Source: Blasia pusilla (taxonomy: Eukaryota; Marchantiophyta; Marchantiopsida; Blasiales). From it: DNA of 64,000 nucleotides. The DNA is taken from contig CM114274.1 of NCBI GenBank assembly GCA_050084515.1, forward strand, positions 41,726,001 to 41,790,000, written 5' to 3'. Below are positions 56,159-64,000 of the stretch, one piece after another; the stretch's first letter is position 1, and every line of letters starts with the position of its first letter. Both the position numbers and the translations under genes were made by a program. The notes beneath the pieces are model-generated. The model saw only the letters and a program-made list of their open reading frames with translations. It searched no databases and was not told the DNA's origin.

Positions 56159-56620
56159 ATTCTCATAGGATAGAAGATGGCAACATTATCTCGTTATTTC
56201 TCCTTCTTTTCTCTCATTACTCCTAACCGATTGAAGATTGCAAGACTGCCTCCTTGCCTCGTCTTCTTTCTCCGTCTTTTCTCTCATTCACTCTCACCCG
56301 ATTGAAGATCACAGGACTCTCTCCTTTCTCTATCTTGTCTCTCATTCACTACTATCAGATTGGAGACTGCAGACTGTCTCCTTTCTCTCTCTGTTATCAC
56401 TCACTCTCATCCGATTCAAGATTGCTTTGATGCATCCTTCCTCGATTGAAAATGGCAAGTCTCCTTCCCAATGCTCTCTTTCTTCATCCAGTATTTTCCG
56501 ATCGAAGATGGGAACACTGTCTTCTATCTATGTAATTTCTCTCATTCACTTCCTCCAATTGAACACAGGAACGCTGTCTCCTATCACTGTAATTTCTCTC
56601 ATTCACTCAGACTCACCTGA
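56159..56620. repeat. Degenerate minisatellite, unit about 55-62 bp, about 8 units
   Basis: Each unit has TCTCTCATTCACT, then CACCCGATTGAAGAT or a variant, then GCA.GACTGTCTCCTTTCTC. Successive units start near 56,159, 56,219, 56,290, 56,348, 56,403, 56,440, 56,491 and 56,550. The strand is pyrimidine-rich and the units are heavily diverged. Confidence 0.85.
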
Positions 56621-56989
56621 TGGAACAGGCAGCGCGGTGAAGCTGGATTTGAATCAGGACTGCTAGTTAGAGAGAAGGACCCTCGACGACCATAAGGTTT
56701 TCTATCATCGGTTACTTCCAACCCCATAGAAGCGGTTTCCTGTACTCATGATACTGATCGCTGATGAACTGAAGTCTCTGTGGACGTGACTTAACTTTGG
56801 AAATCCTTCGTTGAGGGTCCAAGCACTTGAATATCGAAATCTGATGTGAATAGGCAGCACCACTCTTGAAAGGATTCCTGTGGACTAGAAAATTCATGCC
56901 ACTCAGCCCTCGAACACGACGACAACCAGTGCCGTGGCCTTCTTATGATAGCCAATAAGGCGCAGCTATCCTACCTAATGGTGCCCGGA

Positions 56990-57330
56990 TTGTAGCTTGA
57001 AAGATTCTCGTGGTGCAGGAATCCAAGCTCATGTGCGATCCAATCTTCTTCGTCTTAATGTCCATGTCAAACCAGACCTGCAAAACACAACCACAGAAAT
57101 CAGAGTTCTCTCTGACCTATGGTCCAGAAAATGGATCACCCAAAGCCCTCAGAGTCCGCGTCCATTTCTTCGAACTGGTTTCACAACTGGAAAAGCGAAG
57201 GCGCTATTGAAAAAGTCTTTGTAGACGGGATAGCCACCGAATTCCATGGATATGCTGGCTCGGAGAGCGTGCGAGTGAACATCGGGCCTGAATTCAAAAT
57301 GCGAGAGAAAGTGGAGATTTCAATGTGAGA
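56990..57330 (+). other. Coding-like remnant, unidentified
   Basis: One frame (57010-57210) gives SEFSLTYGPENGSPKALRVRVHFFEL. After a frame change another gives GAIEKVFVDGIATEFHGYAG and VRVNIGPEFKMREKVEISM, ending in TGA at 57326-57328. Together they look like a small beta-rich protein broken by one indel, but I cannot assign a family. Confidence 0.25.
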
Positions 57331-57412
57331 TTGGGATCGATCCATAAGTCCAGTGTCTTCCTTTTTTATTCTGAACGTTGGTGGAAGAAAGGTTTTGCTA
57401 GCAGGCACGCAG

Positions 57413-57570
57413 TTTAGGGTGTACAAACGGTGTGTCCCTCCACCTGTTAGAGGGACATACAGATTGTGCACCAGAACATCGCCTCCAACTGCCCGTGCAT
57501 TAGGGCGTACAAAGTGTGTGTCCCTCCACTCGTTGGAGGGACACACAGTTTGTGCACCAGAACCTCGCCT
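57413..57570. repeat. 86-bp tandem repeat, each unit with a hairpin
   Basis: Both units read TTAGGG.GTACAAA..GTGTGTCCCTCCA, loop, GAGGGACA.ACAG, then TTGTGCACCAGAAC.TCGCCT (57421 versus 57507). The second unit holds a perfect 13-bp-arm hairpin (57516-57528 with 57534-57546). The first has a shorter 10-bp stem with one change. Confidence 0.9.
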
Positions 57571-57579
57571 CTTTCACAC

Positions 57580-59290
57580 TTCAATGGTCACCAATGTACT
57601 TTTTCCAGACACGAGTCGAAAAACCCAGAAAAGTCGGAAACGAGGGAACCCCTAAACGGAAATAAACGTGCGTTTCCACTCTTCGATTGTAGATGCTCCA
57701 TTTTTTTACCCCGGAGAAGTAAAAAAACCTCTTCTACAAAGTGGTGAGGGAACCAAAAACTGTTAAATCCAAAGCCACAAGCTTCAGAAGCCAATCTGAC
57801 CTACCCTAGTAACGAAAACATGAACTCGCCCTTCGGGTTGAGTGTGGATAAGTTACAGCGACATCGCATTAACATCTGCTGGGTAGACTATAAGATCCCA
57901 GTAAGAGAGTACCATGGAAGAGATGGACTGCCGAATTCTTCCAATTGCACTTAATAGACTCGGCTATAAGATTTGAAGATCGATTTTGTGGAACTCGAGG
58001 TACGAACTTTGGAGAACTTTGAACAGTGTAAAGCCTCCACAGGGAACTTTTGTCAAGTGCTTACTCCTTCTCGCGTCTCCAAAAGAAAGTGAATCTTCCG
58101 AACGTTACTACTTATGCTCTGGCTTTTGGAGATGTGTTGTTGGCTTGCAGCCAGACCGGAGAAACCTGGAGAGTCTTCCTGTAGGACGATGTTTGCTTCA
58201 CGCGCTTTTTTGAGATCTAGTAGCAGGAGGATCCAAAGGGCCGCCTCATCATCACTTCTGTAGAGCGCGTCCAGTGAGTCAACATTGCGAGCACAAGCTT
58301 CTGATGAGTTTTCAATAGGTGTCCGCTCGTCTGATGACTACTTAGCTCGCGATGTCGAAGGACAATTGGAACATAATTCTAGCGTGACTGTGAAACGATA
58401 ACTCAAGTACTACGCGGGCAGTCGAGCGAACAAGGGTTGCAATCGCAAATCCAAATCCGGAGAGGGAGTTGAGTTACATTTCTAGGATTTCATCGAAAAG
58501 GATGGAGTGTTGAACCTGGAGGAGTTGAGAAGAAGGCAAAGACGAGGAAGACGAGGCTGGCAAGAAGTCCACAACAGCTGGTGGTGTTTCTAAGCGTAAG
58601 CCTCCTGCTATACTCACAAGTGGACTTCTAAGTACTGGTGGTGGAGATTGGGGACTTGGGGGCTATAGAGGTTGACCGGTTCATGCATGTGGAAGCACTT
58701 CATGTCTATAACGAGGCAATCTTGTAGCACACTAGAACTAGAGGAGATGTAGGCATAAGAATGTACGGCATATAGTAGACTCTCAGGTCGCAGGAATATG
58801 GATTAGAGTATCAGACTTCTATTCCTCAACACGCATTCAAATGTAGATTCATGCCTTAAAAATCTCCTTTGAATATGGTTTTAGGGTAACCTGCTCCAGT
58901 GATTGTCTCTGTCGTCCCTTTGTCGATGATCATAGTTTTTCTTCAGCTGCAGTTCCTTTTCTTTTGCGAAGTAGGAACGTCTCACCCTGCAGGAGGGTGA
59001 GACGTTGGAACTTACACTCACAGATCTTCGCCTGGTCAGGGCATTTATGAGAACCGCATGCCCCCTGCTTATGTAATCACGAACATGAATAATTTCGCAG
59101 GACACTTGACGACTCGGGAAAGTGTTGATACGGCCGTGAGGCTTGCGCTCCTTCCCGAGGAGGATGTTTTCCAGGGCGGGTTTCTTGCTGAGAGGGTGGA
59201 GATAGAGTCAATCTCATAGATTCTTTGGGAGCACAAATTTTTCTACCCTGAAAAATTGCACAATGATCGCTTGAGAGGATGATTCGCACA
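57580..59290. other. No recognised gene; one hairpin
   Basis: Frames without family resemblance. A perfect inverted repeat, AACGTCTCACCCT with 5-bp loop, lies at 58976-59006. Confidence 0.4.
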
Positions 59291-59291
59291 C

Positions 59292-59365
59292 GATCATATT
59301 GCAGATCCATGAGTTTTGAAAAAGTGAAGATCATATTGCAGATCCATAAGTTTTGAAAAAGTAGA
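59292..59365. repeat. 37-bp tandem duplication
   Basis: GATCATATTGCAGATCCATG from 59292 is repeated from 59329 with few changes, through AGTTTTGAAAAAGT. Confidence 0.9.
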
Positions 59366-59558
59366 GGTTTTAATAAATAATTTCAAACAACGATCCAACA
59401 CGTTGAACATGGGGCCAAATATTCTCTGGATTAAACACGACGGCTGAAGAACACGATTTCTCTTGCAAACCTTAAAATGACTCGGTTTACTATTTGTGCA
59501 GGAAGTGACCGTTTCCGACATCGACGTTTGTTGATGGAGACGATAAAGTGAACGATGT

Positions 59559-59792
59559 GTGATGGTGGATAGCCAGCCAGTCTTGATTGGAACGAAAGTC
59601 GCAACATGTGTATATGGAAGAGCAACAATCTACATCGAATTTGCAAAAGCTGGTACCACTAAAGCTGTCTCATGTTCAAAATCTCAGTTTCATAGCGAAG
59701 GATCTACTCCACTAGATGCAATTCTTCAAGGATCAAACTGGGTTGAGAAAAACAACCTCGCACCTAATTTCTCGGCGGGCACTTACATCTAG
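59559..59792 (+). CDS. Unidentified 77-codon ORF, possible gene end
   Basis: From ATG (59559) the frame reads PVLIGTKVATCVYGRATIYI, then CSKSQFHSEGSTPLDAILQG and NWVEKNNLAPNFSAGTYI before the stop. The composition is protein-like, with alternating hydrophobic residues as in beta sandwich proteins. It may be the last exon of a longer gene or a remnant. I do not recognise the family. Confidence 0.3.
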   Translation: MMVDSQPVLIGTKVATCVYGRATIYIEFAKAGTTKAVSCSKSQFHSEGSTPLDAILQGSNWVEKNNLAPNFSAGTYI

Positions 59793-60240
59793 CGGTTAGT
59801 ATTTCGATAACAATCACCCATGCAATGTAGCCATGAAAGCTCTTGTTTAGAGTTTAAATGGTATGTAGCTCACCAAACTCAATTGATGTAAATTTATTTA
59901 ATCCAGTAAGAAAACAAAATCTTTCGAGTTGGATTGGGAGGCCGTGGATAGGCCTCAGCCCGCTACAACAAACGCTAAGTAAGCATAAGTAGGACAATTA
60001 CTATAAGACTCTATTGCTAAAACCGATTAACTCTAGGAAAAAAACATTGATATCATTCATACATGATAAAACATTCACAAATATCTTACCATCTTTGTTC
60101 CCATACACTTCTTTTATTTGTGAAGATCTTCCTTTCAAAGTTCATGTTGGATATGAGTAGGCATTAGAAAACTTATAATCTTACAATGTCTTGGATTAAG
60201 TCATAGGATTAAATAAATTTACATCAATTGAGTTTGGTGA

Positions 60241-60278
60241 GAAACGGAATTTGAATTCCCTAGTTCAAATTCCGTTTC
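60241..60278. repeat. Perfect inverted repeat, 15-bp arms, 8-bp loop
   Basis: GAAACGGAATTTGAA (60241-60255) pairs exactly with 60264-60278. Another perfect one, AAACTTGTCTTGT with 7-bp loop, is at 60498-60530. Confidence 0.95.
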
Positions 60279-60693
60279 GGTTTGAATATATCTAAATAGG
60301 CACTATCCAGTTTGAATTATTTTAGGCATTGCTCTTTAGTTTGTCTTTATCCGAATATGAATTCAGAGAAGCAGTTCTTGTTACTCAGCGGCTCCCCCTT
60401 CTTCATTGTATAAGGACAAGGGTGTTTGAGATGAAAAACACATTGTACACGAGTGATGAGTGGTATGCATTGAAGTTTTCTATGAATCAAGACAAGAAAA
60501 CTTGTCTTGTCTATGCGACAAGACAAGTTTAATCTACATAGTATTCTATATTGGGATTTCATAGGTATTAGTTTGTCAAATCACATGTTATGGGCCTAGA
60601 TTCTTTAAGATTCAATTTTGTGTGCTTACCTATGTATTTTTACCAAGGATTTCTACACATCTCTCTGCAACGCACTAGCTCTATTCCAATCCA

Positions 60694-61815
60694 ATGTCGA
60701 TGACTTACCGTAACTCTAGTCATCTGATTCCGAAACTTGAAGGGAATGCTAATTATGAATTATGGCAATTACTTGTTCCAACTAGTTTGGCTGCCAAAGG
60801 TGTTTGGAAATATATTTCCGGCACAGCCAAGCCGCCTGTCCAAGAAGTTGATGAGAGTTCTTATATGTTTCAAACATGTCTTGAGGTGTTTCATGCTCAG
60901 AGTGCGCATGCTTGTATGTTGATTATATCAACTTGCTAACCGCATATTCAAACGACACTATATCCATCAAGCAAACCTTTTTGGGGTTGCGCCCATCACC
61001 AAGGATTATTGGATTGCAGATTCTGGTGCCTATCACCATTTTTGCAATGCTCGAGACAATTTTCAAAACTTCATTGTTGATCTTATCTCCATTAACACCA
61101 GTGTTGGTTCCATTATCTCTCCCAATTATGGAGATATTGATCTGAAATTACGACGCATAGATCAAGCAATGTGCTCTATCAAGCTACATCATGTATGATA
61201 TATGCCTGGTACTACTTTGAATTCAATCTCTGAGCATCTTCTTGAACAGAAAGGAGTCTATTGGCAGGCATGGGTGTCCAAATTTTTATACATGCCACAA
61301 GTGATGAGTTTGCTAGAGTGATGAAAATTGATTGTCTGAAGGTTCTCTTTGTTGATACGCCACCACATACACCTCAGTCTCACGTTCTCTCTCAGCAACC
61401 AATCAGCATCAACACATTGCATCGTCGCATGGCTCACCTACATATTGATGGTTTATAACAACTCGTCAAACAAGAAGGTCTTCAGCTTACTAATTCCACT
61501 CGGTTCAAGCTATGCGACATTTGTGCACTTGCCAAATCAACTTGCATCATCTGTAGGACATCTCACCTGCGTGCTAATAAACCTTTTCAATGAATCCATT
61601 TGGATTTATGTGGACTAATGATTGTTATGGGCATCAGTAACAAGAAAAATATATTCTACTTCTTATAGACGACTATTCTCGCTTTCGGTGAATATCTTGT
61701 CTTCACAATAAAGGCCAGATGCTCTCAATTCTACAACAATTCTTTGCTGCTATTGCAAATCAATATTCTTCCAAGATTTCAAAGATATTTTGTGACAACG
61801 CAGTTGAATTCTTCA
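60694..61815 (+). mobile_element. Ty1/copia retrotransposon fragment (interrupted)
   Basis: Plus strand, in order: gag start (60694-60939: HLIPKLEGNANYELWQLLV and LAAKGVWKYISG, compare the KLNGSNY.LW...LW.YV.G start of plant copia gag); protease core near 61,015 (YWIADSGAYHHFC, with the DSG triad); pre-integrase zinc domain (LHRRMAHLHIDGL...CDICALAKS, 61,415-61,530); and integrase start (IHLDLCGLMIVMG, then KISKIFCDNAVEFF). Large parts of gag are missing, and stops and frame changes are common. The element breaks off at 61815, where the LTR of the minus-strand Ty3 element begins, so that element inserted here. The copia remainder is not seen before the window ends. Confidence 0.85.
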
Positions 61816-62146
61816 TGCGCATACATATCGCTACACAACATACATCGCTGGTCACATCTACACCACAAAACACCGATCTTCCCCACACACGGGTCGATCC
61901 ACAAATGTACAAAAATCAACTCATACATATACATGGAGATCACACAACAAAAATAAAGAGTAGTAAAAATGGCACACTCGGCCTAAAACTCCATTCCTCA
62001 ATCTACATCAGCATATCGAACCTCGTCCACCCTGTGCTATCAAGGAATCCGGACGCTAGCACCCTAGTCCTAGCTCACACACATAAAAGGGAGGTGCTCC
62101 AACGGCCCAACATGAGAAAGATGGCTTAGGAAAGCCATCTTCCTCT

Positions 62147-62154
62147 CTTATATA
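62147..62154 (-). promoter_or_regulatory. TATA box of the Ty3 LTR
   Basis: The minus strand reads TATATAAG within CCCTATATAAGAGAGGAAG. The related fragment at 43,050 has CTATAAGAGAGG at the matching place. This is the likely promoter of the element's genomic RNA. Confidence 0.6.
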
Positions 62155-62203
62155 GGGTTGGGAAGAGCCAAAAGGCTCTTTCCCTAAAAATAGCCCTCCC
62201 CTT

Positions 62204-62258
62204 GGTAACCTGCGCGCACAGGTTACCAGGGGCGGGTGACTTGGTCAACAAGTCACCC
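62204..62258. repeat. Two adjacent hairpins in U3
   Basis: GGTAACCTG (62204-62212) pairs with 62219-62227. GGGTGACTTG (62234-62243) pairs with 62249-62258. Both are perfect, with loops of 6 and 5 bp. They lie about 50-105 bp upstream of the TATA box on the element's strand. Confidence 0.9.
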
Positions 62259-62639
62259 TTGTAAAAGACCTCAACATGAAAGTTGTCAGAAACGACGTTC
62301 CTGACACAATGGACTTATCCTCAACCTCATCCGACACCGTGGGACAAAGTTACGCTCAAGATAGTCCGCTAGCTCCTACGCCCTATCCACGATAGATCTT
62401 GGCCTATCGGCTACTCAAATGTGACAACTGTCGTGCGCATACATATCGCTACACAACATACATTGCTGGTCACATCTACACCACACAACACCGATCTTCC
62501 CCACACATGGGTCAATCCACACATGTACAAAAATCAGCTTATACATATACATGGAGATCACACAATCGTCCCCGTAGCTGGCAATTGGATCCCCCCAACT
62601 CCAGATAGAAAATATCACATCTCTCTGACATGACCTACT

Positions 62640-63813
62640 ACCCTATACACATCTCGAACACATCCATCGTGGGAACCACATCAAGAGGGGGGGTCAGACA
62701 TGACATATGCCACCCTCGAGAACAACCGTCACACACCAACATGGTGGCTGCACCCCTCGCAGATCCGCACAACATACACCTCAAGCTTGCAGGTACCACT
62801 GCCAAGCTCGGATCCACCGTCCCATCTACATGGTGCACAATTGCGCACATGATCCTTCCAAACCATACCATCTTGTCCCTCCAACATGAGGACTCCGGTC
62901 GGTAATACCTCGCGCACACGTAGGACCGTGCACCATGTAGTGACATCTAGCGTCGTGGGTGCCGCTTGCTGTAAATACACGTAATCTCTAGGATGAAACC
63001 TCCTAATCCCTAGACGATAACCTCCTCCACGAATGGTCGCGTACCTCAATGTATCTCTATGCTGGGCAATAGCTAAGTTCTCAAAGGCCATTGGCATAAC
63101 TCTATAAAAAACTTCTACCCTCTGAGAACATGCTTGTACCCACACATCTCGATCATCAAGATCTAACACCTCCGCCATGTCACGTCGAATCGCTGCAGGT
63201 AAATCTGGCTCTCTCCCAAAGAGCAAAAAGTACGATGAAAATGACGCCAAGGATGCCTGCCGACTAAAGCAATAACCCATAGCCAACCATGGCAACTGTA
63301 GGTCCCACTTCCTCAACTGTCCCCGCTGCAAGCCATACTTGTGCAATCCTCTCTTCACCGTATGTACCACTCTCTCCGCCAACCCATCCGCCTCACGATG
63401 ATCTCTGGACGTGGTGCGGTGATTTATCAGCGCCTGATTACACAAGGCTTGAAACTCTCCCTTGAACTCGGTACCCTGGTCAGTCAACACCTCTGCCGGA
63501 GCACCAAAGTGACTAAGCACACGATCTAGAAACGCATAAGCTGTTCCCTCACTCGCCTTGTCTGGTAGTGCCACCAACTCCATCCACTTGGAGAAATGCT
63601 CCACCATGACCAACACGTATCTATGATGACGCCCTGTCAATGGCAAAGGTCCCGCAAAGTCTAAAATCCACCGGTAACCTAAACCCATAATCGGCAGAGT
63701 TTGTAACTGCGGAGTGGGAGCATTGAAGGATGCTCGCACTCTGTCACATACCATACATCTGGCCACAAATTGCTGTACCGTAGTATGCATGCCGCGCCAC
63801 CAATGCTGAACCT
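62640..63813 (-). pseudogene. Ty3 integrase with C-terminal PHD finger (lightly broken)
   Basis: Reads HWWRGMHTTVQQFVARCMVCD (end of the zinc finger), LDFAGPLPLT (first Asp), EVLTDQGTEFKGEF (second Asp), and DHREADGLAERVV (Glu, about 35 residues on): a complete D,D,E set. Next come RRFHPRDYVYLQQAAPTTLD, VREVLPTGVLMLEGQDG and WKDHVRNCAPC. A frame change near 62,825 leads to SLRCMLCGSARGAATMLVCD and SRGWHMSCLTPPLDVVPT, the PHD finger. A further small indel near 62,665 puts its last Cys pair (WMCSRC in the other frame) out of frame. The open frame extends about 32 residues upstream of 63813, but that part is antisense LTR, not protein of this element. Confidence 0.85.
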
Positions 63814-63814
63814 T

Positions 63815-64000
63815 GTCATGACCATACGGATTATGTCGTAGAGTATAGTGTGCTAGTAGAGGCCATTCCTTATGTAGGACCGTAGTGGCTTGGTAGAGAT
63901 GCGGTTCCATACATAGGGTTGGGGGTTACTAAATTAGGGGTGACTTTCCCAGTAGGGCCCGCTCTTAGGTTGGAGGATATAAGGTGGAGTGCACTCAAAG
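63815..64000 (+). mobile_element. Start of a further Ty3-family LTR, cut by the window end
   Basis: Begins TGTCATGACCATACGG and follows the LTR at 49170 closely for about 185 bp, to GAGTGCACTCAAAG at the last base of the window. It has an extra piece near 63,860 (CTAGTAGAGGCCATTCC). It sits directly in the integrase gene of the minus-strand element, in opposite orientation, so it marks a later insertion. Confidence 0.8.

Larger units (their letters stand above)
61816..62426 (-). repeat. LTR of the minus-strand Ty3 element (611 bp)
   Basis: The minus strand begins TGTCACATTTGAG and ends GATATGTATGCGCA. It contains a TATA box, two strong hairpins in U3 and, at the end, a block shared with the UTR in front of it (62430-62560; the common part begins TGTGTGATCTCCATG). 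The flanking CTTCA at 61811-61815 would be half of a 5-bp target duplication; the other half is not in view. Confidence 0.7.
61816..63813 (-). mobile_element. Second Ty3/gypsy element of the PHD family (partial, inside copia)
   Basis: Reading the minus strand: integrase zinc finger and core, PHD finger, UTR, then LTR (62426 to 61816) ending in TATGCGCA next to copia integrase sequence. The 5' part is cut at 63813 by a forward LTR. Its protein is more conserved than that of the element at 45-49 kb and lets me read lost positions there. The methyltransferase is not covered by the window, so whether this copy had one is unknown. Confidence 0.8.

Noticed and set aside
63814-63910. Upstream 32 residues of the minus-strand integrase frame as real protein
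   Set aside because: The DNA there matches the forward LTR at 49170, so the open frame is antisense LTR joined by insertion.

Overview
The window looks like a repeat-rich, gene-poor nuclear segment of a plant-type (streptophyte) genome. The evidence is the mix of element families: a Helitron with a PIF1-like helicase and introns of about 100 bp, Ty1/copia and Ty3/gypsy elements, and a leucine-rich-repeat receptor-like protein of land-plant type. I cannot name the species. A large-genome seedless plant or a streptophyte alga would fit, but that is inference. Only one gene appears fully intact, the intronless LRR receptor-like protein at 52789-54918 (+).

Layout. About 0.93-5.8 kb is a decayed Helitron (+). 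An imperfect inverted-repeat element follows at 6.2-7.1 kb. Between 8.8 and 16.8 kb lie three minus-strand copies of an unidentified secreted cysteine-rich protein family, all disrupted; two keep a signal peptide and a TATA-like box. From 17 to 23.7 kb there is no recognisable gene, only small repeats. Non-LTR retrotransposons of one distinctive type (N-terminal zinc finger, RT, CCHC knuckle, R2-like restriction-type endonuclease) occur four times: 24.0-27.5 (-), 33.3-36.5 (+), 38.8-39.9 (-) and 50.7-51.2 (+). AT-rich DNA with no visible genes fills the spaces between them.

The most interesting locus is 45.15-49.63 kb (+). It is a 5'-truncated Ty3/gypsy element whose polyprotein carries a Dnmt3-like cytosine-5 DNA methyltransferase domain ahead of RT-RNase H-integrase and ends in a PHD finger. 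A 459-bp LTR follows. A second relative on the minus strand (61.8-63.8 kb) keeps the integrase, PHD finger and a 611-bp LTR with a TATA box. It is inserted into a Ty1/copia element (60.7-61.8 kb) and is itself interrupted at 63,815 by another forward LTR, giving three nested layers. DNA methylation and histone reading encoded on one retroelement suggest self-directed chromatin targeting or self-silencing. The copies here are dead, and some of their lesions fit deamination of methylated cytosine.

The window also holds many near-perfect short 'snap-back' inverted repeats (arms of 11-23 bp, loops of 0-9 bp) and several recent tandem duplications of 14-107 bp. These suggest a shared local mutational process, such as template switching.
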